Shown: piece by piece, positions 41,903 to 50,764 of the stretch
Layout: each line of letters begins with the position of its first letter
Position numbering within the stretch: position 1 is the stretch's first letter
Source: Agrococcus sp. SL85
Lineage (GTDB): Bacteria; Actinomycetota; Actinomycetes; Actinomycetales; Microbacteriaceae
Direction: 5' to 3'
NCBI RefSeq assembly: GCF_026625845.1
Contig: NZ_CP113066.1
Coordinates: 682,001 to 746,000 of the forward strand
Length of the DNA stretch: 64,000 nucleotides
Made by a program: the position numbers and the translations under genes
Notes under the pieces: model-generated
The model's database searches: none
What the model was told of the DNA's origin: nothing
What the model saw: only the letters and a program-made list of their open reading frames with translations

Positions 41903-41917
41903 TGATAACCGTTCTCA
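41903..41917. promoter_or_regulatory. Zur-box-like palindrome between L36 and COG0523 genes
   Basis: TGATAACCGTTCTCA has the 7-1-7 Fur-family layout (TGA.AAC-N-GTT.TCA), with all but one pair of positions symmetric. It lies in a short AT-rich patch 43 bp from the L36 GTG and 20 bp from the ATG at 41938, so one box can repress both genes. It fits actinobacterial Zur sites. Confidence 0.65.
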
Positions 41918-41937
41918 GTAAAGCACGGAAGGTCGAC

Positions 41938-42888
41938 ATGGACTCGGTGGTCATGGTGCAGGGCATGCACGACGAGCTGCGGGCGCTGCACGCGGCGCGG
42001 CTCTCGGCCGCGAGCCGCACGACGCTCGTCACCTCCTCCGGCGTGCGCGCGGAGCCCGAGCGCGACATCGCCCGCGCGCTCGAGGCCGATCGCTCCCTCG
42101 TCATCGACGTGCCGAGCGCCGTCGACCCGCGCCACGTCGTGGCCCTCGCCGCCGACGCGCAGCACGAGCTCGGCGCCATCGAGACGGTGGTCGACGCGCG
42201 CATGCTGCTGCGGCTGCTCGGGCTCGACGGGCGGCGGGCGTGCGACTGCTGGCGCGCGCAGCGGCTCGTGGAGCAGCTCGAGCAGTCGACGATGGTGACG
42301 ATCATGCGCTGGCACCCGCTCGCCACGGCCGACCTCAGCATCGTCATGACCCTCGTGAGCCACCTCGCGCCCCGCACGCGCCTGCGGCTCGACCGCGGCG
42401 TCGTCGAGGCGCCCGCGATGGGCGCGATCGAGCGCGAGCACGACCGCGCCGGCTGGACCGCCGTGCTCAACGACGACCACGACCCGCACATGACCGACCC
42501 CAGGGTCGCGGCGCTGCGCTTCGACGACCTCCGCCCGTTCCACCCCGAGCGGCTGCGCGCGGCGCTCGAGACGCTCGGCGCGGGGCGCCACGGCGCGCTC
42601 GTGCGCTCGGCAGGCTTCATGTGCCTGGCCTCGCGGCCAGGGCGCATGGCGCTGTGGGACCAGGCGGGCGGCGCGATCGATCTGCACCCGCTGCCCGAGC
42701 CCGAGCCCGGAGCGCTGCCCGTGGCGCTCGGGCAGGAGCTCGCGCTCATCGGCGTCGACCTCGACCGCGCCGCCGTCGCGTCGCTGCTCGACGTCGCCAC
42801 GCTCCACGACGACGAGCTCGCCGCGGGGCCCGAGGCGTGGACCCGGCTCGCCGATCCGTTCCCCGAGTGGCACGCGCATGCGCACTGA
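41938..42888 (+). CDS. COG0523/CobW-C family protein lacking the GTPase P-loop (zinc-starvation)
   Basis: The 316-residue protein aligns with the later part of actinobacterial COG0523 (ZigA/YciC-like) metallochaperones. The C-terminal CobW domain is clear in RFDDLRPFHPERLRAALETL and RSAGFMCLASRPGRMALWDQ. Unlike real members it has no GxxGxGKT P-loop, because the ORF starts (ATG 41938, GGAAGG 5 bases upstream) after the position where that motif would lie. It begins at about the switch regions, and no CxCC metal motif is seen. It probably works in the zinc-limitation response as a non-GTPase relative or regulator. Divergent from C-minus L36 and sharing the Zur-like box. Confidence 0.7.
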   Translation: MDSVVMVQGMHDELRALHAARLSAASRTTLVTSSGVRAEPERDIARALEADRSLVIDVPSAVDPRHVVALAADAQHELGAIETVVDARMLLRLLGLDGRRACDCWRAQRLVEQLEQSTMVTIMRWHPLATADLSIVMTLVSHLAPRTRLRLDRGVVEAPAMGAIEREHDRAGWTAVLNDDHDPHMTDPRVAALRFDDLRPFHPERLRAALETLGAGRHGALVRSAGFMCLASRPGRMALWDQAGGAIDLHPLPEPEPGALPVALGQELALIGVDLDRAAVASLLDVATLHDDELAAGPEAWTRLADPFPEWHAHAH

Positions 42889-43018
42889 GCGACGCGGGGG
42901 CGCGCGAGGCGACGTCGACAGCGGCGACCCGGGTGACGCGCGCGCGGATGCGCGGGACGACGGACTCGCGGGCGCGCGGGCGGACGACCTCGCGGATGCG
43001 GCGGCGCGCTCGCGCGCG

Positions 43019-43931
43019 ATGACGGCGTGGACCCGGGCCGAGGATCCGGCGCTCGGGGCGATCCCCGCCCCGGTGCTCGACGAGCACGTGCGCGCCTCCT
43101 TCGCGTCGCCGGGCGGCCGCGCCCTCGGCGTCGCCCGCGTGGCGCACACGCCGCTCGACGACGCCCGCTCGCTCTGGAGCGCCTCGACCGCCGAGCTGCT
43201 GCAGCTGCGCCTCGCGGCAGACGCGACGGCGGACGACGTGGGCAACGTGCTCGACCGCTGGCTCGCGCTCGATCCCGTGCCCCTCGCCGGGCCCGAGGGC
43301 GAGCGCGCCTGGAGCCTCCGTCTGCCCGTGGTCGCGCGCGCCGCGACGCTCGCGCTCCTCGACCGCGGCTTCGCGCCCGCGACGACGACGATGGTGCGGC
43401 CGAGCCGCGCGATCGAGGCGATCGCACCGCCGCCTGCGGGCGTGCGCATCCGGCCTCCGCGCCCCGACGACGCGGCCGCGATGGCCGCGCTCGCCCGTGA
43501 GCCTCGTGGCCACGGAGGTCGCGTTCGGCGCCACGCGCGCGCGCCCGCCGCATCTGGCCGACGGCTATGCCGCCGAGGCGCTCGCCGCTCCGGAGGGCTG
43601 GACGCTCGTGGCCGAGGGCGACGACGGTGCGGTGCTCGGCTGGGCGTCGATCTCGCCCGCGGCGACCTCGGCCTGGGCAGCGCCCGCCACATCGCTCGCG
43701 CCCGCGGCCTACCTCGGGATCGCGACCGTCACGGCCTCCCGCCGCTCCGGCGGCGTCGGCCGCGCGCTCGTGGAGCGGCTGCACGAGCACGCGCGCGGCG
43801 AGGGCGTGGCGGCGACGCTGCTCGACGCCTCCGCGTGCAACCCGTGGTCGGTGCCGTTCTGGCATCGGCAGGGGCACCGGCCGCTGTGGACCACGTGGCA
43901 GCGGCGGGTGCGGCCGGGCGGCGCGGCCTAG
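43019..43931 (+). pseudogene. GNAT family N-acetyltransferase, frame-disrupted
   Basis: The N-terminal part (MTAWTRAEDPALGAIPAPVL to AAMAALARE, to about 43496) and the C-terminal part (SLVATEVAFGATRARPPHLA, ending 43931) lie in adjacent frames. The second half has the acetyl-CoA binding motif ATVTASRRSGGVGRALVERL and the late SVPFWHRQGHRPLWTTW of GNAT enzymes. A single extra base near 43490-43500 would rejoin the halves into about 303 residues. The ATG at 43019 is uncertain: an in-frame ATG at 42878 overlapping the COG0523 stop would add 47 Asp/Ala-rich residues. Substrate unknown. Its stop overlaps the convergent reductase stop (CTAG). Confidence 0.75.
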
Positions 43932-44500
43932 TCGCGCACACGCGCGTGCTCCGCGATCACCACCCCCGAGGCGAAGGCGCGCACGCCGGTGCGCGCGAAG
44001 CGCCGCACGCCATGGGCGAGGCCGCCGAAGAGCGGGATGCCGGCGCCCATGACGAGCGGGTTGATCTTGAGGATCAGGTGGTCGATCTCGTCGATGAGCG
44101 CGCCCGCCAGCTCGCCGCCGCCGGCGAGCCAGATGCCGGATCCGGCCTCCTGCTTGAGCGCGCGGACCGCGGCGACCGGGTCGTCGGTGGTCTCGATCGC
44201 ATCCGGGAGGTCGCCGCCGTGCCGGGTGGCCACCACCTGACGCAGGTGCGGGTAGGGGCTCGCGATGCCCGCCTCGAGCGCCGGCAGGTAGGTGCGGCGT
44301 CCCATGACGACGGTGTCGAAGCGCGAGCGGTCGGCCTCGACGCCGAGCGCGCCGGCGACGTGCGCGGGGATGGTGTCGGCGAAGTCGCGCAGCAGCACGG
44401 GCATGTGGTCGCCCTCGACAGGGAACATCCCGAAGTCGCCGTCGGGGGCTGCGATGCGGCCGTCGAGGCTCGTGGCGACGTAGTAGGTGAGGGTGCGCAT
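43928..44500 (-). CDS. Dihydrofolate reductase family protein (RibD C-terminal domain)
   Basis: The 190-residue reductase of the RibD-C/DHFR fold begins MRTLTYYVATSLDGRIAAPD, the family's nucleotide-entry strand. FDTVVMGRRTYLPALEAG and GIWLAGGGELAGALIDEIDH are the NADPH-binding helices with the GGG motif. Probably an NADPH-dependent reductase of unknown substrate, not true folate DHFR. It diverges from the TetR gene, with tandem operator-like repeats in between, so it is the probable target. The ATG at 44498-44500 has AGGAGCGAGC upstream. Confidence 0.85.
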   Translation of the reverse strand: MRTLTYYVATSLDGRIAAPDGDFGMFPVEGDHMPVLLRDFADTIPAHVAGALGVEADRSRFDTVVMGRRTYLPALEAGIASPYPHLRQVVATRHGGDLPDAIETTDDPVAAVRALKQEAGSGIWLAGGGELAGALIDEIDHLILKINPLVMGAGIPLFGGLAHGVRRFARTGVRAFASGVVIAEHARVRD

Positions 44501-44514
44501 GCTCGCTCCTGTTC

Positions 44515-44528
44515 ACAACATCCGTAGT
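44515..44528. promoter_or_regulatory. TetR operator-like repeat, copy 1
   Basis: The inverted repeat ACAAC-ATCC-GTAGT lies between the divergent reductase and TetR genes. Copy 2 is exactly 30 bp downstream (three helical turns), so both could be bound on one DNA face. Confidence 0.5.
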
Positions 44529-44544
44529 GGTCGACGATGAGACT

Positions 44545-44558
44545 ACGACATCCGTCGT
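44545..44558. promoter_or_regulatory. TetR operator-like repeat, copy 2
   Basis: ACGAC-ATCC-GTCGT is a perfect inverted repeat around ATCC. It lies 9 bp upstream of the TAGGCT -10 of the leaderless TetR gene (44567-44572). Confidence 0.55.
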
Positions 44559-44566
44559 GGTCGCGC

Positions 44567-44572
44567 TAGGCT
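44567..44572 (+). promoter_or_regulatory. -10 element (TAGGCT) of the leaderless TetR gene
   Basis: TAGGCT-CGCGCC-ATG, with the start codon at 44579. Confidence 0.5.
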
Positions 44573-44578
44573 CGCGCC

Positions 44579-45151
44579 ATGCCCAGGAACGACGAGCGGC
44601 GCCGCGCGCTGGCCGATGCGGGGCTGCGGGTGCTCGCTCGCGAGGGCGCGCGAGGGCTGACGCACCGGGCGGTGGATGCGGAGGCCGGCGTGCCGGTGGG
44701 CACGGCCTCCAACTACATGCGCAGCCGCGACGCGCTCGTGCGGGCGCTCGTCGACCGCATCGGCGAGCGCCTCGCGCCGGATCCGTCGGTGGTCGAGGCG
44801 CTCTCGGCGCGGGCGCCGTCGCGCGCGCTGTTCGCCGACTACCTCCGCGACGTCGTGCGGCGCCTCACGGCCTCCCCCGACCTCGCGCTCGCGCTCCTCG
44901 AGCTGCGGCTGGAGGCCGCGCGCAGGCCGGAGGTGCGGGAGGAGCTGGGCGCGTGGCGCCGCGAGGCCTTCGCGGCCGACGTCGCCTTCAACACCGCGGC
45001 CGGCCTGCCGGGCGGTGCGCGGGAGCTCGCGCTCTTCCACTACGCGATCGACGGGCTCGTGCTCGACCGGCTCACGACCTCGATCGATGCGGGGACGCCG
45101 ACCGACGACGTGGTGGATGCGCTGGTGGCAGGGTTGCTGCCGGAGGGGTGA
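44579..45151 (+). CDS. TetR family transcriptional regulator
   Basis: The 190-residue regulator has an N-terminal HTH of TetR type: RRRALADAGLRVLAREGARG then LTHRAVDAEAGVPVGTASNY. The C-terminal ligand domain is helical. It diverges from the DHFR-family reductase gene. Two copies of AC.AC-ATCC-GT.GT spaced 30 bp apart fill the intergenic space, so it probably represses both promoters cooperatively. The ATG follows TAGGCT by 6 bases, indicating a leaderless message. The inducer is unknown. Confidence 0.9.
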   Translation: MPRNDERRRALADAGLRVLAREGARGLTHRAVDAEAGVPVGTASNYMRSRDALVRALVDRIGERLAPDPSVVEALSARAPSRALFADYLRDVVRRLTASPDLALALLELRLEAARRPEVREELGAWRREAFAADVAFNTAAGLPGGARELALFHYAIDGLVLDRLTTSIDAGTPTDDVVDALVAGLLPEG

Positions 45152-45160
45152 GGGCGGGCC

Positions 45161-45790
45161 CTACCCCTGGTCGCCCTCCGCGTACATCCGGAGGCGCACA
45201 TCGCGCGCATCGGTCATGTGCTCCTCCGCGATGCGCCGCGCGGCCTCCGCGTCGTGAGCGTCGATCGCCGCGAGCAGGGCGTCGTGCTGCTCGAGCACCT
45301 GCTCCCAGCGGGAGCCGTGCGTGAGGGTGGTCGTCGGATAGCGGATCAGGTGCGCGTGGAGCCGCCGCAGGAGGTCGTCGAGCGTCGGCGAGTGGCTCGC
45401 CTGCCAGAGCGCCTCGTGGAAGGCGCGGTTCGCCCGCGCACGCTCCTGCGGCTCCTCGCCGACCCTGCGCATCGCCTCCTGCGCGGCACGGAGCCGCACG
45501 AGGTCGAGCTCGGTCGCCCGCTGCGCAGCACCGCGTGCCGCGGCGCCCTCGAGCGTGATCCGCACCTCGTAGATGTCGAGGATCTCCTCGGGCGAGGACG
45601 CGCGCACGCGCACGCCCCGCGCGGCCCGCTCGACGAGTCGCTCGATCTCGAGCCGGTGGAGCGCCTCGCGCACGGGCGTGCGGGAGGTGCCGAACTCACC
45701 GGCGAGCGCCACCTCGCCCAGCAGCTGGCCGGCGGGGAAGCGGCCGGTGAGGATCGCCTCGCGGATGCGCTCGTACACGCTCGTCGCCAT
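45161..45790 (-). CDS. GntR/FCD family transcriptional regulator (tricarboxylate operon)
   Basis: The 209-residue regulator has a winged HTH (SVYERIREAILTGRFPAGQL then GEFGTSRTPVREALHRLEIE) and a C-terminal FCD domain with NRAFHEALWQASHSPTLDDL, whose Asp/His residues bind a metal and a carboxylic acid. It is the last gene of the tct/tcu cluster on the same strand. It probably senses tricarballylate, citrate or a similar acid and controls the operon through the TGTATACA site at 50633. The start ATG at 45788-45790 follows GGGAGGCGCC. Confidence 0.88.
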   Translation of the reverse strand: MATSVYERIREAILTGRFPAGQLLGEVALAGEFGTSRTPVREALHRLEIERLVERAARGVRVRASSPEEILDIYEVRITLEGAAARGAAQRATELDLVRLRAAQEAMRRVGEEPQERARANRAFHEALWQASHSPTLDDLLRRLHAHLIRYPTTTLTHGSRWEQVLEQHDALLAAIDAHDAEAARRIAEEHMTDARDVRLRMYAEGDQG

Positions 45791-45837
45791 GGCGCCTCCC
45801 TCCAGCCTGCCTCCCGAACCTACCGGGCGCGGAGCGC

Positions 45838-47319
45838 TCAGGCGGCCGCGCCCGCCCTGCGCCCGAACACCATCCCCGCCGCGAGCCCGGAGCCGCCCGG
45901 GTAGTTGCCCGAGAAGAGGCCGCCGAGCATCTCGCCGCAGGCGAAGAGCCCCGGGATCGCCGCGCCCGCCTCGTCGAGCACGCGCCCGTCGAGGTCGCCG
46001 CGGAGGCCGCCGAAGGTGAACGTGATGCCGCAGGTGACGGGGTAGGCGAAGAAGGGCCCGGTCTCGATGGGCGAGGCCCAGTGCGACTTGGGCGGCTCGA
46101 CGTCGGCGCGGCGGCCGTCCTTCACCGTGGGGTCGAGCGGCACGGAGCGGTCGATCGAGGCGTTGAAGGCCTCGACGGTCGCGCCGAGCGCCGCCGCGTC
46201 GACGCCCATCCGCTCGGCCAGCTCGTCGAGCGTCGCCGCCTCGTGCACGCCGATGCCCGGCATGTCGTACTCCTCGGTGCGCAGCATCGGTCGCAGGGCG
46301 GCGTCGAAGACCTGCCAGGCGATCGAGCCCGGCTGCGCGAGGATCTCGCGGCCGTACTTCGCGTAGGTGTAGTTGCGGAAGTCGGCGCCCTCATCGAGGA
46401 ACCGCTCGCCCTCGCGGTTCACGAGGATGCCGAGCGGGTAGCTCTGGCGGGTGAGGCGGTTGGTGAGCTCGCGGTTCGACTCGTTGTGCTCGGCCCCCGC
46501 ATCCCACTGCACCGAGTGGCAGGTGGACCAGTCGCCGCCCTTCGCGGCGCCGATCGCGAGCGCCGCCTCCAGCATGTCGCCGACGTTGTAGGGCGTGCCG
46601 CGCACCTTCGCGTGCGCCCAGCCGCGGCCCAGGTGCTCCTCGCGCAGCGCCGGGCTCGACTCGAAGCCGCCGGCGGCGAGCACGACGCTCTCGGCGCGCA
46701 GCTCGAGCGCCTCGCCGGTCGTCTCGTCGGTGGCGCGCACGCCGATCACGCGGCCGTCCTCGACCAGCAGGTCCCGGGCGCGGATGCCGTAGCGGACCTC
46801 GACGCCGAGCCGCGCGGCGACCGCGGTGTGGTCGGCCATGAGCCCGACGCCGCCGTCGACGTTGCCCACGTGCAGGCCGCCCCAGAACAGGAACGTGCCG
46901 TCGGCGCGCTCGTACGCCTGGCGCTCGTACATCAGGCGGTAGCGCAGCCCCAGCTGCGCGAGCCAGCGCACGGCATCGCCCGCCTCGGCCACGAGCACCT
47001 CTGCCATCGCCCGGTCGGTGCGGCCCTCCGTGACCTTCTCGAGGTCGGCGAGGTACTCGGCCGAGGAGTACGGGGGCACCTCGGTGCGGTCGTGCCGGTC
47101 GTCGGGCACGACGATGTCGAGCAGCGAGCCGAGGCCGTCGTGCGGGATGCGCGTGGCGCCCGCGGTGTAGAAGGAGTTGCCGCCCGCCATCTCGGCGGTG
47201 CCGCGCTCGAGCAGCAGGACGCGGCGGCCGCGCTCGGCGGCCGCGTGCGCGGCGGAGAATCCGGCGTTGCCGCCGCCGACGACGATGACGTCCGCATCCT
47301 GCGGGGGTCGTGCGGTCAT
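45838..47319 (-). CDS. tcuA: FAD-dependent tricarballylate dehydrogenase TcuA-like
   Basis: The 493-residue flavoprotein of the fumarate reductase/3-ketosteroid dehydrogenase group opens ADVIVVGGGNAGFSAAHAAA for FAD, followed by EMAGGNSFYTAGATRI. Near the C-terminus come CGITFTFGGLRGDLDGRVLD and GEMLGGLFSGNYPGGSGLAA, both typical of TcuA. TcuA oxidises tricarballylate to cis-aconitate so that it enters the TCA cycle. The gene follows the tripartite transporter genes TctC-TctB-TctA and precedes a GntR regulator. TcuB, the usual electron-transfer partner, is not in the window. ATG at 47317-47319 with GAGAGGACC upstream. Confidence 0.88.
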   Translation of the reverse strand: MTARPPQDADVIVVGGGNAGFSAAHAAAERGRRVLLLERGTAEMAGGNSFYTAGATRIPHDGLGSLLDIVVPDDRHDRTEVPPYSSAEYLADLEKVTEGRTDRAMAEVLVAEAGDAVRWLAQLGLRYRLMYERQAYERADGTFLFWGGLHVGNVDGGVGLMADHTAVAARLGVEVRYGIRARDLLVEDGRVIGVRATDETTGEALELRAESVVLAAGGFESSPALREEHLGRGWAHAKVRGTPYNVGDMLEAALAIGAAKGGDWSTCHSVQWDAGAEHNESNRELTNRLTRQSYPLGILVNREGERFLDEGADFRNYTYAKYGREILAQPGSIAWQVFDAALRPMLRTEEYDMPGIGVHEAATLDELAERMGVDAAALGATVEAFNASIDRSVPLDPTVKDGRRADVEPPKSHWASPIETGPFFAYPVTCGITFTFGGLRGDLDGRVLDEAGAAIPGLFACGEMLGGLFSGNYPGGSGLAAGMVFGRRAGAAA

Positions 47320-47392
47320 GGATGGTCCTCTCTGGGCGACGGGGTCGCCGGAGCGTTCGATGGGTGGGACGGGGCCAGGATGGGCGCCGCGC

Positions 47393-48934
47393 TCAGCGCT
47401 CGGCGCTCGCGACGGCGCGCTCGTCGGCGGCCGCGGCGAGGCGCAGGGCACGCCGGCGTCGGCGGCCGATGCCGAGCAGCGTCGGCACGACGAGCAGGGC
47501 TGCGACCAGGATCCAGAGCACGACGGTCAGCGGGCTCGAGACGAGGATCGCCGGATCGCCCTCCGAGAGCGTCATCGCCCGGCGCAGCTGCGACTCGAGC
47601 AGCGGGCCGAGGATGAGGCCGACGACCGCGGGGGCCACCGGGATGTCGGCCAGCCGCAGCAGCATGCCGAAGGCGCCGAGCACCGCGAGGATCACGACGT
47701 CCCACACCGAGCCTCCGGCCGCGAAGGCGCCGAGCGCCGCGAACACCGTCACGGCTGCGTAGATCGCCCAGGTGGGGATCGTGAGCAGCTTCGCCCAGAC
47801 CTTCACGAGCGGCAGGTTGAGCACGAGCAGCATCACGTTGCCGATGTAGAGCGAGGCGATGAGAGCCCAGACGAGGTCGCCAGACTCGGCGAACAGCGTC
47901 GGTCCCGGCTGCAGCCCGTACGACTGGAAGGCGGTGAGGATGATCGCGGCGGTGGCGCTGGTGGGCAGGCCGATCGTGAGCAGCGGCACGAGCACGCCCG
48001 CGGCCGCCGCGTTGTTCGCGGCCTCCGGCCCTGCGACGCCCTCGATCGCGCCGTGACCGAACTCCGACCGGTGCTTCGAGAGCCGCTTCTCGGCCGCGTA
48101 GGAGAGGAACGTGGGGATCTCCGCCCCGCCCGCGGGCAGCGCGCCGATGGGGAAGCCGAGCGCGGTGCCGCGCAGCCAGGCTGGCCACGACCTCCGCAGC
48201 TCGCCGCGCGTGAGCACGGCGCGGCCGCGCACCGGCTCGATCGTGGAGCCGCCGCTGTTCGAGAGCACGTGCGAGAGCGTCTCGGCGACCGCGAACAGGC
48301 CGACCACGACGAGCACGACGTCGATACCGTCGAGCAGGCGGTCGCTGCCGAAGGTCAGGCGCGCCTGCCCGGACTGGAGGTCGATGCCGACGAGGCCGAT
48401 GGTCAGGCCGATCAGCAGGCTCGCGGCGCCCTTCAGGAGGTTGGGGCCCAGCAGCGCGGCGACCGAGACGAAGGCGATGGCCATGAGCGCCACGTACTCG
48501 GGCGGCCCCAGCGTGATCGCGAACGCGGCCATGGCGGGCGCGACGAAGGTGATGCCGATCGTGGCGATGGTGCCGGCGACGAACGAGCCGAGGGCGGCGG
48601 TGGCGAGGGCGGCTGCCGCCCGGCCTGCGCGCGCCATCTTGTTGCCCTCGAGCGCCGAGACGATCGACGCGGACTCCCCTGGCGTGTTCAGCAGGATCGA
48701 TGTGGTCGACCCGCCGTACATCCCGCCGTAGTAGATGCCCGCGAAGAGGATGAGCGCCGAGGAGGGCTCGAGGCGGAAGGTGATGGGCAGCAGCAGCGCG
48801 ACCGTGAGGGCCGGCCCGATGCCGGGCAGCACGCCGACGGCGGTGCCGATGGTGACGCCGAGCAGGGCCCAGAGGAGGTTCTCGGGCGTGAGTGCGGCCT
48901 CGAAGCCCTGGAGCAGCAGTGCGATCGCATCCAT
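47393..48934 (-). CDS. tctA: Tripartite tricarboxylate transporter, large permease TctA
   Basis: The large membrane subunit has 513 residues and about 12 helices. It opens [20 protein letters not shown], then [19 protein letters not shown] with the TctA glycine-rich substrate motif and a second half [25 protein letters not shown]. It forms the transport channel with TctB and takes substrate from TctC using a proton or sodium gradient. The order TctC-TctB-TctA with tight spacing (TctB stop one base from the TctA ATG) shows a single operon. Confidence 0.92.
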   Translation of the reverse strand: MDAIALLLQGFEAALTPENLLWALLGVTIGTAVGVLPGIGPALTVALLLPITFRLEPSSALILFAGIYYGGMYGGSTTSILLNTPGESASIVSALEGNKMARAGRAAAALATAALGSFVAGTIATIGITFVAPAMAAFAITLGPPEYVALMAIAFVSVAALLGPNLLKGAASLLIGLTIGLVGIDLQSGQARLTFGSDRLLDGIDVVLVVVGLFAVAETLSHVLSNSGGSTIEPVRGRAVLTRGELRRSWPAWLRGTALGFPIGALPAGGAEIPTFLSYAAEKRLSKHRSEFGHGAIEGVAGPEAANNAAAAGVLVPLLTIGLPTSATAAIILTAFQSYGLQPGPTLFAESGDLVWALIASLYIGNVMLLVLNLPLVKVWAKLLTIPTWAIYAAVTVFAALGAFAAGGSVWDVVILAVLGAFGMLLRLADIPVAPAVVGLILGPLLESQLRRAMTLSEGDPAILVSSPLTVVLWILVAALLVVPTLLGIGRRRRRALRLAAAADERAVASAER

Positions 48935-48935
48935 G

Positions 48936-49532
48936 TCAGAACCCCCAGGGCCCGGCGGGCAGCGTCAGCCCGATCAGTCGGTCGAACAGGAGCACGATCG
49001 CGCCCGCGACGAGCACGCCCGCGATCGGCAGGTGCCAGCCGCGCGGGGCGCCGAGCAGCAGCGCGACGCCGACGTACAGCAGCACCGCGGAGAGGAAGAA
49101 CCCCGCGAGCGGCAGGATCGCCGCGAAGACGAGCAGCGCTGCGACGACCGCGAGCGCGCGGACCCCGCGGCCGCGACGACGGAGGCCCGAGCGCCGCACG
49201 CGCAGCAGCACGAGGGCGTAGCGGTGGTAGCCGATCGCGAGCCCGAGGCCCGCGATGCCCAGCAGCACGCCGATCGCGACCGGGAACGCGGCGGGGCCGA
49301 GGGGGTCGGAGGTGGCGGGCAGCTGCGCGGCGTCGACGAGCACGAGCACCGCGGCGACGGCCATGATGACGCCGACCAGCGCGCTCGTGGCGCCGGAGAG
49401 CACCGCGGGGTAGGCGCCGGCGCCCACCGCCTCGGGCGGCGGCGGCACCGCATCCTCCGCCCGATGCATCGCCTGCAGCTCTGTGGTCTCGAGGCCCGGG
49501 CGCCGGCGGTCCCTGCGCGATTCGCGTGCCAT
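48936..49532 (-). CDS. tctB: Tripartite tricarboxylate transporter, small permease TctB
   Basis: The 198-residue subunit has four membrane helices ([52 protein letters not shown] and [26 protein letters not shown]) and a basic N-terminal tail. It matches TctB in length and position between TctC and TctA. The ATG (49530-49532) shares one base with the TctC stop (TGATG). Assignment relies on topology and synteny because TctB is poorly conserved. Confidence 0.85.
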   Translation of the reverse strand: MARESRRDRRRPGLETTELQAMHRAEDAVPPPPEAVGAGAYPAVLSGATSALVGVIMAVAAVLVLVDAAQLPATSDPLGPAAFPVAIGVLLGIAGLGLAIGYHRYALVLLRVRRSGLRRRGRGVRALAVVAALLVFAAILPLAGFFLSAVLLYVGVALLLGAPRGWHLPIAGVLVAGAIVLLFDRLIGLTLPAGPWGF

Positions 49533-50593
49533 CAGCCCACCAGTCCGATCTGCTCGAGCACCTCGGCCGTGGTGGCCTGCTCGTCGTCGACGAAGCGCTC
49601 GAGCTCGTCGCCCGTCAGGTACGCGTCGCCCCAGCCGCGGTCGGCGAGGATCTGCTGCCAGGCATCGGTCGCGCGCATCTCGTCGAGCATCGCCACGAGC
49701 GCGGCGTGCTCCTCGTCGGTGATGCCGAGCGGGGCGGCGATGCCGCGCCAGTTCTGCAGCTCGACGTCGATGCCGCTGTCGCGCAGCGTGGGCACGCCCT
49801 CGGGGATGTCGAGCGCCTCGGGGCTCGAGACCGCGAGGGCGCGGACCGAGCCGTCGGCGATGTACGGCGCGATCTCCGAGATGCCGGAGATGCCGGCGGT
49901 CGCGCGACCGGAGAGGATCGTGGTGAGCGCCTCACCGCCGCCGGAGTGGGCGACGTACGAGACCTCGCTCGGGTCGGCGCCGACGTCCTGCGCGATGAGG
50001 CCGGCGAGCACCTGCTCGACGCCGCCCGCGGAGCCGCCGGCTATCGAGACGGCGCCGACGTCCGCGGCCATCGCCTCGCCGAGCTGCTCCATGGTCTCGA
50101 TCTCGGAGTCGGCGGGGACGACCACCGCGAGGTACTCGGTGGTGAGCCGGGCGAGCATGTCGACGTCCTCGAGGCTGCTCTCGGAGCCGTTCGTGAGGAT
50201 CGCGCCGACCATGATCGAGCCGGTCACCATGAGCTCGTTGGGCTCGCCCGCGTGGCGCACGAACTGCGGCAGGCCGATCGTGCCGCCCGCGCCGCCGACG
50301 TTGTAGACCTCCGAGCGGCCGATCACGTCGCCGAGCGCGGTCTGCACAGCGCGGGAGGTCTGGTCCCAGCCACCGCCCGGGTTCGCCGGAGCCATGATCC
50401 GCAGCTGGCGCTCGCCCAGCACGGCCTGGTAGCCGGTGGCGGCGCTCGAGCGCTGCTCGATGCCGCTCACGACGAGACCGGCGAGCATCGCGAGCGCCGC
50501 CGCGACGCCGATGCCGAGGCGCACCGGGCGCGGGATGCGACCGCGGCCGGGTGGCGCCTGCTCGGCGCCTGATTCGTGCTGGGCGGTCTCCAT
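49532..50593 (-). CDS. tctC: Tripartite tricarboxylate transporter substrate-binding protein TctC (Bug family)
   Basis: The 353-residue extracytoplasmic binding protein has a membrane-anchor segment (VRLGIGVAAALAMLAGLVVS) without a lipobox Cys. A two-domain Bug fold follows: RQLRIMAPANPGGGWDQTSR, the substrate loop, then YNVGGAGGTIGLPQFV and SYVAHSGGGEALTTILSGRA. It captures tricarboxylate or a similar acid. First gene of the operon, with a GAGGAG ribosome site before the ATG at 50591-50593 and the promoter at 50631-50659. An upstream in-frame open stretch is not used because the promoter lies within it. Confidence 0.9.
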   Translation of the reverse strand: METAQHESGAEQAPPGRGRIPRPVRLGIGVAAALAMLAGLVVSGIEQRSSAATGYQAVLGERQLRIMAPANPGGGWDQTSRAVQTALGDVIGRSEVYNVGGAGGTIGLPQFVRHAGEPNELMVTGSIMVGAILTNGSESSLEDVDMLARLTTEYLAVVVPADSEIETMEQLGEAMAADVGAVSIAGGSAGGVEQVLAGLIAQDVGADPSEVSYVAHSGGGEALTTILSGRATAGISGISEIAPYIADGSVRALAVSSPEALDIPEGVPTLRDSGIDVELQNWRGIAAPLGITDEEHAALVAMLDEMRATDAWQQILADRGWGDAYLTGDELERFVDDEQATTAEVLEQIGLVG

Positions 50594-50630
50594 CGACGGC
50601 TCCTCGGTCTCGACGTCATCGTCGTGCACG

Positions 50631-50659
50631 AATGTATACAGATGTGTGCGACCCGTCAA
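50631..50659 (-). promoter_or_regulatory. Promoter of the tct/tcu operon with GntR-type operator
   Basis: On the minus strand TTGACG (50654-50659) and TACATT (50631-50636) are 17 bases apart, close to consensus. The palindrome TGTATACA (50633-50640) overlaps the -10 and matches FCD/GntR operator cores. Binding would block transcription; the regulator is encoded at 45161. Confidence 0.7.
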
Positions 50660-50764
50660 GGGAGTGGAGCTGACGGGGAGCTCAGAGAGCGGATCCGGAC
50701 TTCGAGCGGCACGCGACAGCGGAGGACGTGAGGACCTCGAGCTGCGCCGGCGCCCTGGCGCGGC

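Noticed and set aside
42878..43018. A 47-residue N-terminal extension of the GNAT protein
   Set aside because: The stretch is Asp/Ala/Arg repetitive without family resemblance; the start at 43019 is preferred, though not certain.
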